This document shows, piece after piece, positions 11,201 to 20,739 of a DNA stretch of 64,000 bases. Origin of the DNA: Palaemon carinicauda (taxonomy: Eukaryota > Arthropoda > Malacostraca > Decapoda > Palaemonidae); contig NC_090746.1 of the NCBI RefSeq assembly GCF_036898095.1, positions 57,233,151 to 57,297,150 of the forward strand, written 5' to 3'. How positions within the stretch are numbered: position 1 is the stretch's first letter; each line of letters opens with the position of its first letter. The notes under the pieces were generated by a model. That model did no database searches and had not been told where the DNA came from. It saw only the letters and a list, made by a program, of their open reading frames with translations. A program made the translations under genes and the position numbers.

Positions 11201-12134
11201 AGTTGAATCCTAACAAAACTCAAAGTATGATTGTAAGTAGGTCAAGGACTGTGGCTCCTCAACATCCGGATCTCAGTATTGATAATGTTTCTTTAAATTT
11301 GTATGACTCTTTCAAAATTTTAGGCGTGATTCTTGACAGCAAATTTACTTTTGAGAAACATATAAGGTCTGTGTCTTCTTCAATTGCACAAAAAATAGGC
11401 TTATTGAGAAAGTCTTTTAAGATATTCGGTGATCAATCTATTCTGAAGAAGTGTTTTAATTCTTTTATTCTACCTTGTTTTGAGTATTGTTCTCCTGTCT
11501 GGTCTTCAGCTGCTGATTCTCATCTTAATTTGTTGGACAGAAACTTACGGTCTATTAAATTTCTTATTCCTGATCTAGATATTAATCTCTGGCACCGTCG
11601 ATCAATTAGTTCATTATGCATGTTGCATAAGATTTTTCATAACTCTGACCATCCTTTACATTCAGATCTCCCTGGACAATTTTATCCTGTTCGTAATACT
11701 AGGCAGGCAGTTAATTCTAATAGCCAGGCCTTCTCCATCATAAGACTCAATACTACGCAGTACTCTAGAAGTTTTATTCCAGCTGTTACCAAGTTGTGGA
11801 ATGATCTTCCTAATCGGGTTGTTGAATCAGTAGAACTTCAAAAGTTCAAAGTTGGAGCAAATGCTTTTTTGTTGACCAGACGGACATGAGTCTTTTTATA
11901 GTTTATATATGACATTTTTGTTGTTGACGTTGTTAATAGTTAATATATGATATATCTCTTTTGACATTACTTTTTTTTGAATGATTTATTGTTAATTTGT
12001 TCTCTTCAGTTATTTATTTCCTTATTTCCTTTCCTCACTGGGCTATTTTTCCCTATTGGAGCCCCTGGGCTTATAGCATCTTGCTTTTCCAATTAGGGTT
12101 GTAGCTTGGATAGTAATAATAATAATAATAATAA
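8238..12134 (+). mobile_element. CR1/L2-like non-LTR retrotransposon, near full length
   Basis: The element runs from a short TAGG/TAG-rich start through a 700-bp leader, one long ORF (8941-11889) and a 3' UTR to an (AAT)n tail at about 12114-12134. TTAGGTA flanks it on both sides (8231-8237 and 12135-12141), and removing one copy with the element rejoins the host DIRS reading frame. A microsatellite-type tail instead of poly-A is typical of CR1/L2-type LINEs. There is a single ORF and no separate ORF1 was seen. The ORF is intact, so the insertion is likely young. Confidence 0.85.
8941..11889 (+). CDS. LINE ORF2: 2A-like leader, endonuclease, reverse transcriptase
   Basis: This uninterrupted 982-codon frame encodes the copying machinery of a CR1/L2-like LINE. 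Residues 1-40 are strongly hydrophobic and are followed by GDIEQNPGP at 41-49, a 2A-type ribosome-skipping signal. An APE-type endonuclease follows, with NIRGL near 62, GDFNAHH at 196-202 and SDH at 265-267. The reverse transcriptase shows FSAAFDRVNHEAL, GVPQGSVLGPLLF and the active-site box YADD at 714-717. The C-terminus ends TRRT with no RNase H seen. If the 2A works, it would release a leader peptide of about 48 residues and an enzyme of about 934 residues starting with proline. Clade assignment is from memory. Confidence 0.9.
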   Translation: MDIINHFYYYSVHIVFVLILVNLVFKYDVSFLFLLILMLSGDIEQNPGPVRPRFRQCRLLYCNIRGLHANIRDLTVASRQYDILLCSETLVSNMRHSSELLITGFKKPIMLKRDSIPRARGMAVYIRTEYPASHKSCYQCGCHEIQVIKVCGRHNNFYLCSIYRNPDMDDSIFDCLLTIMAKIQEDDRKASFVFVGDFNAHHREWLSSISPTDRHGLRALDFASESGCEQIINEATHRSGNCLDLVYTDSPGVITSKVGSPVGTSDHALISLLVKTEQPVPDISYSCKIYMKSQADWNGILHDLLCLNWSQLYNSVDPVVPLNENLVNIIDRRIPSRVLRYRMKDKPWFNDDCRRAYLEKQEAYHLWKGNRSDLTWNNYTQLRAFAQRVYASTEKEYNLIIKETLSGTTQEHKWWSTLKSALFGVDATVPPLLKPDGLVTHCPKEKATLLADVFDSKQSNEKLELPHSCFPEAKLTSLAFRSREIKALLMDLDAYGGVDPNGIFPLFFIKTADFLAPKLSVILRKLARRGAFSTCWRIGNVTPLCKCVCGSSSPTDYRPISITPILSKVFERLLAKRLNRFAEGNHLFPSLQFGFRKGLGACDALLTVSNAVQKSLDCGREVRMIGLDFSAAFDRVNHEALVFKLKQLGVGGSFLSIIIDFLSSRSQRVVVDGHHSEYRNVISGVPQGSVLGPLLFILYTHDMWFGLENKLVAYADDATLFTSIPSPECRSGVGESLNRDLAKISAWCKLWGMKLNPNKTQSMIVSRSRTVAPQHPDLSIDNVSLNLYDSFKILGVILDSKFTFEKHIRSVSSSIAQKIGLLRKSFKIFGDQSILKKCFNSFILPCFEYCSPVWSSAADSHLNLLDRNLRSIKFLIPDLDINLWHRRSISSLCMLHKIFHNSDHPLHSDLPGQFYPVRNTRQAVNSNSQAFSIIRLNTTQYSRSFIPAVTKLWNDLPNRVVESVELQKFKVGANAFLLTRRT

Positions 12135-12141
12135 TTAGGTA

Positions 12142-13820
12142 TGATCATAGACACTGATCAGCAGAAAGTCTTCCCATAAGATGACAGTACAGAGGCTGAG
12201 GAAGGTAGCAGGACCTTTCCTCTAAGGAGAATAACTTCCAGCCCGGTGCTGTTCTGTCTCATAGGTCGCCTATCATCTCTGGTCCGTCTGATTCCCAATG
12301 GCCATCTCAGGATACAATCTCTCCACTGGCAGATCACTCCTTGGTGTTGATGAGCAACAACACCATACGGCTTACATAAACAAACAAGGTAGTACCTTTT
12401 CGCAACCCCTTTGCATGTAGCATTAGAGATACTCAGATGTGCAGAAGACAACTCAGTGTCCCTGTTGGCCCGCTTCATTCCAGACAAGAGGAATGTGCAA
12501 GCAGACAATTGGAGCAGAGTGACTCGGGGAGTGGGCTCCAAGCGGTCTTTCAATCATATAATAGGCTTTGTGGGGTTCCCCAACTGGGACTTGTTTGCGA
12601 CGTCCCTAAACTTCAGGCTCCTGCCCTACTGCTCCCCAGTCGGATCCCCCGGCTCTTGCAAGATGCATTTCGACAACGGTGGGACAACATCGACATGTAC
12701 GCATTTCCCCCGTTTTGTCTGATAGGAAGTCCCCAATAAGATCAGAACAAGCGAAAACCTATCGATAACTCTAATAGCTTCACTATGACATCTCGCAGAA
12801 TAGTTCCCTGATCTTCTGCAGCTCCTGATGGAACTTCTGAGAGAACTCCCTCCACGTCACGATCTGCTTGAACAGCCACATGCGAACATCTTCCACAAGG
12901 CCGTAGCTTTGCTTCGGCTTCACATCTGCAGACACTCCAGCACCTTCTTTCTCAGAGAGGATTATCGCAACAAGTTGCGAGAAGGATGACACCTCCAATG
13001 ATCTTCGGCTTCAGTCTACCAGGCTAAGTCGACTGTCTTCTGTGGTTGGTTTCATAAAAGGGGTATCTCTCCCTTTGATGTCACTATTCCAGCTATAGCG
13101 TAGTTTCTTGTACACCTTCAGGAAGAAATACTCCTTGGTTTTGTCAGTGAAATGCTACTGCTTAGCCTTGCGTCTGGCCTTTGAACTGAAGGGAGTAGAT
13201 ATTTCCTCCTCGGAACTACTACTTCTCATACAAAGTTATGAGCTTACCTGCCCTGCCCCCAGTCAGAAGTTAGGTCACCTCCATGGAACGTGGTATGCTT
13301 CCTTCAGTCTGAAGGGGGCTCCCTACGACCCATTACGCCAGGCAACAGATCGCCACCTCACTTTGAAGACAGCGTTCCTACTCGCCCTTGCATCGGTCAA
13401 AAGAGTTAGTGAACGTCATGGTCTTTCCTATGACATTGCCCATTCAAGGGGATAGGGAGAGGTTATCCTCAACTTCTTCCCCGATGTTGCAAACACTCAA
13501 AATCGGGAGTAGCGGATCCTAGGTTCAGGCCTTACCGGATTTGGAATCTACGTTCTGTAACCAATGACCCAGACCAACTGTTACTTTGTCCAGTAACGAG
13601 TCTAAGGTGTTACCTAAAAAAAACAGTACCAGCTCTACCCCATGTATCAGCACTCTTTGTCAGCACAGGGAAGGTCAAAAGCAGAGCCACAAAACGCACA
13701 ATATCCGCTCGGATTCGCGAGGTCATTGACAGGGCAATGAATCCTAAGCCTCATCCACCACGACCCAGAGCTCAGGAAGTCAGGGGTATTGCAACATTCC
13801 TAGCTTTCTAAAAGAACTAC
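12142..13820 (+). pseudogene. DIRS copy A 3' half: RT end, RNase H, methyltransferase-like block, recombinase
   Basis: After the LINE, broken frames continue the DIRS polyprotein. LLARFIPDKRNVQADNWSR at about 12455 is the RNase H end. NWDLFATSLNFRLLPYCSP at 12585-12645 is the methyltransferase-like block. LTLKTAFLLALASVKRVSER at about 13360 is the start of the tyrosine-recombinase catalytic domain, with its first arginine. The later His-x-x-Arg box reads QEVRG, so the histidine is lost, and the domain ends before the Trp/Tyr box. Multiple stops; dead. Confidence 0.7.
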
Positions 13821-13892
13821 AGTTAACTCTCCGTTAACACGATTTCGAAGTCACACGAGTTTCAAATTTCTTTAGATGTATTCTGTTAACAC

Positions 13893-14127
<235 letters not shown>

Positions 14128-15052
14128 TGCTTCATCTTTCGTTTGGCAACACTTGAGACTCTTATCTGTTTAAAAATAGTGAGAACTTATTTTAACGAAA
14201 TTTTGACAAAATGGCTTAAAGTTTTCATTAATACCATTCTACAATGTTATACAAAGGTGTTGTATCCTCCGGCCTGCATCACCTGGCAAGAAAATTAGAA
14301 GATCAGAAACCGCAAAAGCAAGAGCACAATTTAAAACATCGGTTAGACCCTTTTAATTTAAAAAAAAATTAAAATGCTTCAGTTTTTGCTTGAGAAAATT
14401 ATTATTTTAAAGGTTAGTTGATAAAAATATAGAAAATACTAAAAAGGTATAGGTAACAGATATTCAAACTAGGTCAGTGTTTTTCAACCTTTTTGTGACC
14501 TTTTTTGGCATTCCCAATTACTCGTGGCCCAATGGTCTTCAAAATTGTGTTGAAAATAATAATAGAATTTTCTTAAATTTTTTTTTTAGCACACTTTTAT
14601 TAGTTTTACATTATTATTTGCAGAACTGTTTCTTAGCATTTCATTAGTTACATTTTCATTACTGGAAGAAAATGTTGGTCTTTATTCACTGTTAATAACT
14701 CATATACTGTACGTTGCAATCAAGACTCAAAGGACATGTATTCACTTATGAGATTAAACTCTCTCCAGCATTTCCATAAATAAATTTTATGGATTGTAAT
14801 AATAACTCAAAATACTTTTTCACTTATGAAAATAACCACTGGCCTGCATTTAACATTATTCTAAATAAATTTTGGGCAATGAAATAAAAACTTAAATTCC
14901 ACCTTTTCCTTGTGAAGTTAAGCACGGCCATACATCTATAGTGAATAAAATGTGTATTTGTATTGTAATAAAATCTAAATTTACACTTGTACTGCAATTA
15001 TAGAAATAAAAATAATAGTACTTTATTTCTGGCATATAAAATACTGCATAGA

Positions 15053-15829
15053 TTAGGTAGATAGTGATGGTTGTGCTTGATTTTTAATTATAAGTTTATC
15101 AATTTGTAGGAAAGTTGTATATAATGCACATCTCACATCATGCTCCACCTCCAAGCAATTTCTTGTTTTTGTTACCTCCGCCAAGGAAGTTGGAGGGAGG
15201 TCAAGTTTTTGCCCCTATTTGTGTGTGTTTGTTTGTGAACAGCTTGCTGACCACAATTTTAAGCATAGAGAATTGAAACTTGCAGGGATTAAATTATACT
15301 AAAAGCTAGAAATGATTAAATTTTGGAAGGTCAAGGTCACGGTCAAGCAAAATGTATAATTCACGTAATCAGCCATAAATTTGGACATCGTTGTCACAGA
15401 CTTTAAACTTGGTTCATATTTGAGTGTATGAAAATCCACACCAACGAGAAATAAGCTGCCATGGCATAAGTCTGCACTTTAATTAGTGCCTCCCTAGTTT
15501 TCATTTGTAATAAAGTAGAAAACCTAGATTCACACAGGTAAGTAGAAGCAAAAGGTAGAAGGGCTTTTAGCCCAAACTTCCCAGCTTATAGGATATGATG
15601 CAGTTGCTTGTGACCAGGATTCCTGTATAGAATGTTCTTTAAAAAACTCCTTGATACTTGAATCAAACTTCTTTTCTAGAAATTCATATAGGTCAGACTC
15701 AGGAATAATATCTGATTCTACATTAAAAGGTTTTCTCACAAATGACACATCTATTTCTTCAAGATCAAGAAAGTACCTGGAAAATTTATGGCAAAAATCA
15801 TGAAGGTGACTATTTAATTTTGGAGGCAA
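15053..15829 (-). pseudogene. hAT transposase, C-terminal remnant (ZBED5/Charlie-like)
   Basis: The minus-strand frame 15530-15829 reads KLNSHLHDFCHKFSRYFLDL, FVRKPFNVESD and YEFLEKKFDSSIKEFF. This is the hAT dimerisation-domain neighbourhood seen in ZBED5/FAM200-type transposases. The continuation at 15053-15170 includes CLEVEHDVRCALYTT and ends at a TAA stop. The two parts are separated by a repeat insertion at 15172-15500. The N-terminal zinc finger and most of the catalytic domain are missing. It cannot encode a working enzyme; it shows the orientation of the hAT element (minus). Confidence 0.75.
15172..15500. repeat. Short interspersed repeat starting CCTCCGCCAAGGAAGTT
   Basis: A block of about 330 bp beginning GTTACCTCCGCCAAGGAAG, with a central AAGGTCAAGGTCACGGTC and ending near TTAGTGCCTCCCTAGTT. 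It interrupts the hAT transposase reading path. I recall very similar sequences as an abundant repeat in many marine invertebrates and arthropods; the class (MITE or other) is not known to me. No coding capacity. Confidence 0.6.
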
Positions 15830-15876
15830 GATTCTGTGTCTTCTCTTCCTTCAGAGTTTTCCTTTTTAAATATTAT

Positions 15877-16075
15877 TTGTTCCAACACGGAGTACTTACC
15901 TCGAACTACTTTCTTAGGAGTATCTGGGATCTTCTTCCAACCGACCAGAGTTTTGTGTAGTTTACCCTACTCCCGTTTTCTATGCGGGGTAACCTCTGGT
16001 GGAGTGATACGCGCCCCGAGGCGACCCCGGGTCAGAGAGCATGCTTGCTCAGGTCTCGATCCCCAGTAAGTTCTC
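15877..16075 (+). repeat. Left inverted terminal repeat of DIRS copy B
   Basis: About 200 bp that pair with 24915-25110 of the right end. Shared landmarks are CTTACCTCGAACTACTTTCT, TAGGAGTATCTGGGAT and GGGTCAGAGAGCATGC. The left copy carries an extra outer piece (TTTGTTCCAACACGGAG) that the right ITR lacks but the internal complementary region at 24755-24790 supplies, the asymmetry known from DIRS-1. Confidence 0.88.
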
Positions 16076-16237
16076 TGGTCGCGTCGCGATAACATCACGA
16101 CGCTCTCTTTACCCTGTGCGACCCTTTGTGTCCCCGCCCTCTTTGTGTCTCGCACGGTTCCCACGTGGTACCTTTTTGCTCTCCCTTATCCTTTTCCCTT
16201 TGTGTTCCTGTGTCTCGCGGTGTCTTACTAGTGCTTA

Positions 16238-18686
16238 ATGGAGCATTCCCGTCGTTGTCCTGGGCCTATGGCCGGTAAATCGTGTGGCGCTTTCCTTTCG
16301 AAGCCTGAAGTTGACCCGCACTCCTTGTGTTCTTCGTGAAGGGGCAGTGTGTGTTCCCCTACAGCCACGTGTCCGGAGTGCGAGTCCTGGAATGAGGTGC
16401 AGTGGGTGTGTTGCGGCACCAAGAAGAAGGCATCTTAAGAGATCGCCTAGGAAACCGAGCGTCTCTTCGCCTCTTGCTTCGCCGGGCGTATCGTCGGACA
16501 GAGCCTCGCTGCCGCCTTCCCCTACCCAGAGTAGGGGACGAGGTAAGTCAGTTGCGGGGAAGAGGCCTGTGGCCCTTCCCCAGGAGTCTGAATTACGAGA
16601 TAGTGGGGTTGTGGCGTCATTCCAGGCATGTGAGGGGCCTGAGGGAGGGACAGGAGTGTGTTCAGGGGACGGAACCCTGGTGCAAGCAGGGCCCGTCTCG
16701 TCGGATGATCCTATGTGGGAAAAAACTGTGACTGCCTCTTCTCCCGCCTCGTGGGCATGTTTTTCAGGTGCTTCCGCAGCCGAGGGTGCCGCCGAGAAGG
16801 AAGACGCACCACCGTCAGACTCCCTCGCGTGGGTGCCGCCGAAGACGCCCTTCAGGTCACCCTTGAGGATGGAAGAAGCCTTTGAAACCTGGTTCCCCAG
16901 CGAGGAACTCCCCCGCTCCCCTCCAGTGCCTTCAGCTACGTTCCCGTCTGTCTTCCTAGAGCCCTCGTCACCCACCGAGCGACGCATGGACCCACCAACA
17001 ACGCGGAGCTATTCGGGCCCGCCTGTGAGAACCTACCAGTCGTCAGGCTCCTCGGTCGAGGCCTACTTATGCTCCTTGGAAGATGGAGCCCCGAGGGACC
17101 ATAGAAGACGCCGAGAGAGGTCCCGCAGGAGACGGTCGCGTTCACGTTCCCGTTCCAGATCCAGCCACGTGGGGAGGCGCTCTAGATCCCCCAAAAAGAA
17201 GTATGGGAGAAGTGGCTCCCCGGGGGAAGAATGGGTAGTCATTTCACGTGGCCAACTTCTGGAAATGTCAGCAGTTCCGGGCACCTCGGGCTGGCTCTCA
17301 AGGGCTCGCTCACCAGTGAGGTACGTCCCCAGCAGCAGATACGATTGACGGAGGGATTCGTCTCTTCAGGTCTCAGCGGACAGGCATAAGCCCACGAAGG
17401 TTCCGACTTCATCCGCCCAGCGGAAAGAGTCGCCCCTTCGGTCTGACAGCCGCGTCCCGACCTCAAAATCAATTATGAGTCGTCAGGAACGAGAGAGGCA
17501 ACTCCCTTCGACGAGCAAGCCCGCAACTACCTGGACCTCCGTAAGCAGGGATAAGTCAAGGACGGCGATGCCCGTCCTACGCCCTGAGCCGCCGAGGTTG
17601 GACCATTCCAAGAAGATTTCTCCTCCCCATACGGCGCCCTCCATCGGAGGACCTCCGTCACTGACAGTGGAGCGTCCTACGGAGGAAATAGATGACAGCG
17701 TGGAAGGTTCGGCTTACAGAAGGGTAATAGGCCTCATTAGGCGTCACCACAGGCTGGACGAACCCGAGCTCTCCTCTGACGAAATCTGGCTCTCGAGCCT
17801 CAGCAGGCTGGTAGATGCTCCTGTGCAGCAGAGACCCTCACTAGCCCTGCCTTTGGCTAGGGATGTTAGGCTGGGTATGGCTCACGTTAACAAGATCGTG
17901 GCCAACCACGCAGAAGCTCCCAAGAGCCAGAGCTCCTCCAAACTTCTCCAAGGCCTAAAATCCCAGAGCCAGTTTTACCTTCCCGAAGGGCATCGCGCGG
18001 GTCCCTGTACTGTGGAACCAGCAGTCGCCATCCTGGGGCAAGGAGCAGCTGAAGAGAGGGCTACCACCGCCCCAGTTTGTTTCTCCCCTTCAGAAACTGC
18101 CATGATGGAGGAGATAGCCAAGGATCTAGTACACGTATCCTCGTGGCTAGATTGGTGGGCCTCCACGTTGGTAGGCTTCCAGTCCTCCTATGATCTCGCA
18201 GTCCCGGAGAACCAGGCCTTACTGAAGGAGCTGATTAGCTTGGGAGGTAAGGCCCTAAAGTTCCTATCGTATCAATCCATCGCGCAGGCTGCCAATTGGA
18301 TTCTGCGGAAGAGGGACACTGTGCTCAACAAGCTCGTCAGGAGGCTCCCGGACAGAGAAGCGAGGTCCCTAAGGAGCCTACCCTTGTGGGACGACTCAGT
18401 GTTCCCCCTGAAGGCAGTAGAGGAGACAGTAGAGAGGGTCAGGAAGCTGACGGATACAGGAGAATCCAGACCCCCTCCAGCGAGGAGACCTACCCATAGA
18501 AGGGCACCCTCAGACGTCTCCCTCGCGCCTCACCTAGCCAGCCTAGGAGAGACGCCCCTACTGCGGCCTGGCCTCGGCCTTCGCAGCCCCCCCCGTAGAG
18601 GAACGTCTACGGCACAGTCATCCTTCAGGCCTTCTTATGCGGCCACCAGAAGAGGTCGTTCAGGCCGCGCCTCTCGAAGAAGGTAG
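16238..18686 (+). pseudogene. DIRS copy B ORF1 (gag-like), with RS-rich domain
   Basis: The ATG at 16238 opens a frame with KPEVDPHSLCSS, then a TGA at 16337 where related copies have a cysteine codon. A CPECESWNEVQW motif follows, so an N-terminal zinc-type motif is broken by a stop. After a frameshift near 16435 a long frame runs to 17348. It carries an Arg/Ser-repeat domain at 17104-17190 (RSRSRSRSRSSHVGRRSRS). Stops at 17349-17474 separate it from a 403-codon frame to 18686, whose C-terminal half is helical (for example FLSYQSIAQAANWILRKRD). ORF1 of DIRS elements is thought to be the nucleic-acid-binding capsid-like protein. At least three lesions make it a pseudogene. Confidence 0.75.
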
Positions 18687-18699
18687 GGAGAGAGGCCCC

Positions 18700-20465
18700 C
18701 TACTCCTGCCGAAGCCTCAGGTGGGGGGATGCCTCAAACGTTCTTGGCAAGCATGGCGAGACCACAGAGCAGATCTGTGGACCGTAGCAGTCCTGAAAGA
18801 AGGGTACAGGTTGCCCTTTCTGGCGGACCCCCCACCTCTAATACCAGATCAGCAGGCAGAGTGGTTGGCACCCAAAGACCCCTTGAGAAGGACGGCCCTA
18901 CAAGAAGAGGTCTCTGCGATGCTGGCGAAAGGGGCAATAGAACCAGTCAAGAACCCGGGTCCAGGGTTCTACAGCAGGTCTTCCTGGTGGAGAAAGCGAC
19001 AGGGGGCTGGAGACCAGTCATAGACCTCTCAGCCCTCAACAGGTTCGTGTGCAAGACCGACTTCAAGATGGACGCTCCGAAGTCGGTCCTAACGGCCTTG
19101 AGGGAGGGGGACTTCATGATGTCCATAGACCTCAAGGACTCATACTTCCAAATCCCTGTTCACCCCTCCAGCAGGAATTACCTAAGGGTAAAATGGGGTA
19201 CCCAAGCGTTGCAGTTCAAGACCCTCTGCTTCGGTCTGTCCACAGCCCCTCAGGTCTTCACGAGGGTCTTCACAACAGTCTCAGCCTGGGTACACGAACA
19301 GCGCATCCGCCTGATTCGGTACCTGGACGACTGGTTGTTGCTTTCAGCCTCAGGGGAAGTACTGAGGGAGCAAGGCGCGAGACTCCTGCGGTTCTGCAAC
19401 GTCCTGGGTATCATCATCAACCTGGAGAAGTCCCAACTGATACCCTCCACCAGGATGAACTACCTCGGAATGGTCCTGGACTCCCGGTTGGCAAGGGCTT
19501 TCCCTTCCGCGGAGAGACTAGACAACTTGGACCAGATCCTTCGGCCTCTCCTGTCGGGCCAGCCCAGGAGAGCCAAGGACTGGCAAAGACTGATAGGCCA
19601 CCTCGTGTCGTTAGAGAAGCTAGTCCCCCAGGGGAGTTCAGTGGAACCTGAAGGAGATCTGGAACCAGAGAGACTCCTCCCACAAGGTGGTCCCGATGTT
19701 CCCAGAGACGAAGGAAGTCCTAGAGTGGTGGCTCACCAGATCGTACACCCTCAAGGAAATGCCCTTCGCAGCCGACCCTCCGGAGATGCTACTGTTCACG
19801 GACGCATCAAAGGATGGGTGGGGTGCCCATCTCCTCGATAAGACAGCAAGAGGAAATTGGACGGAGTAGACGAACTAGAGATGATGGCAGTGCGAAGAGC
19901 GTGCCTAGAGTTCGTCCATCAGCTCCGGGGAAACACCGTGGCATTGATGTGCGACAATGCCACGGTGGTGGCCTACATAAAGAAACAAGGAGGACTAAAA
20001 TCAAAGGAGTTGTGCGACCTCACGATGGAACTGCTGGAATGGGCCGAGGAGGAACAGATCAGGATCTCAGCAAGGTTCATTCCAGGGAAGAGGAACGTCC
20101 TGGCCGACGGCCTCAGCAGAATGGGTCAAGTGGTAGGATCCGAGTGGTCCTTGCACCCTGAAGTAGCCAAGACCCTCATTCAGAAATGGGGCTCGCCAGT
20201 GATAGACCTCTTCGCAACGAGACTGAATGCACAGCTCCCCGTGTTTTGTTCTCCTGTGCCAGATCCAGAAGCGGCATTCGAGGACACCTTCCAGCACCCC
20301 TGGGACAATCTCGACGTTTACGCCTTCCCTCCCTTCGGGATGCTCAGGCAAGTCCTCAACAGGGTGGGGAGAGCGGACAATCTGTGGATGACTTTGGTAG
20401 CGCCCTGGTGGCCGGAGAGAGAGTGGTTCGCAGATCTAAAAAAAACTGGCGCGCCTTCCACCTTG
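18700..20465 (+). pseudogene. DIRS copy B reverse transcriptase, RNase H and methyltransferase-like block
   Basis: The reverse transcriptase shows PVIDLSALNRFVCKTDFKM, MSIDLKDSYFQIPVHP, LCFGLSTAPQVFTRVF and the active-site box YLDD at 19320-19331. RNase H follows with LLFTDASKDGWGAH, LMCDNATVVAYIKKQGG and RFIPGKRNVLADGLSR. Next comes VIDLFATRLNAQLPVFCSP and YAFPPFGM, the block described as a methyltransferase-like domain in DIRS elements. Frameshifts lie near 18980, 19640 and 19860. From 19857 one open frame carries RNase H straight into the recombinase N-terminus. Copies RNA into DNA through the foldback ends, by analogy with DIRS-1. Confidence 0.88.
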
Positions 20466-20739
20466 GCCCCTTCCGGACAGACCAGACCTTCTCTGGCAGC
20501 CTCACTTACAAAGATTCCACGAAAACCCTCGGTCCCTCTGCCTTCACGCGTGGAGGTTATCGAGCGTCTGCTGAGGAAGGAAGGATATTCGTCGGGAACG
20601 GCAGCAAGGATGTCAGGGTACCTGAGGCGTTCATCAGCCGCAGTATACCAGGCAAAATGGGCCGCCTTCACTAAATGGTGTGTCTTGAGGAACATCAAAC
20701 CATTGAGGGCTTCCATCCCAGAGATAGCGGACTTCCTAG
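20466..20739 (+). pseudogene. DIRS copy B tyrosine recombinase, N-terminal part
   Basis: The core-binding domain shows VEVIERLLRKEGYSSGTAAR, YQAKWAAFTKWCVLRN and SIPEIADFLV. The frame is continuous with the RNase H/methyltransferase-like frame. It is cut at 20739 by the DNA transposon and continues at 23559 with YLRDEVHMSIPAIKG, in register once one TAG target copy is removed. Confidence 0.85.

Larger units (their letters stand above)
4319..13820 (+). mobile_element. DIRS-like retrotransposon, copy A (decayed, split by a LINE)
   Basis: The left edge TGTTCCGTCACTCTATACAAACC resembles the left ITR tips of the other copies (for example 26898). Gag-like, reverse-transcriptase, RNase H, methyltransferase-like and tyrosine-recombinase remnants follow in DIRS order. 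The body is interrupted at 8238-12134 by a CR1/L2-like LINE with a 7-bp target duplication. The copy breaks off inside the recombinase after a GIATFLAF stretch near 13810, just before a TA array. There are many frameshifts and stops; it is clearly dead and looks the oldest of the DIRS copies here. Confidence 0.75.

Noticed and set aside
16235..16987. 250-codon antisense open frame across DIRS copy B ORF1
   Set aside because: Shadow of the GC-rich sense frame; no domain and no start or splice context.
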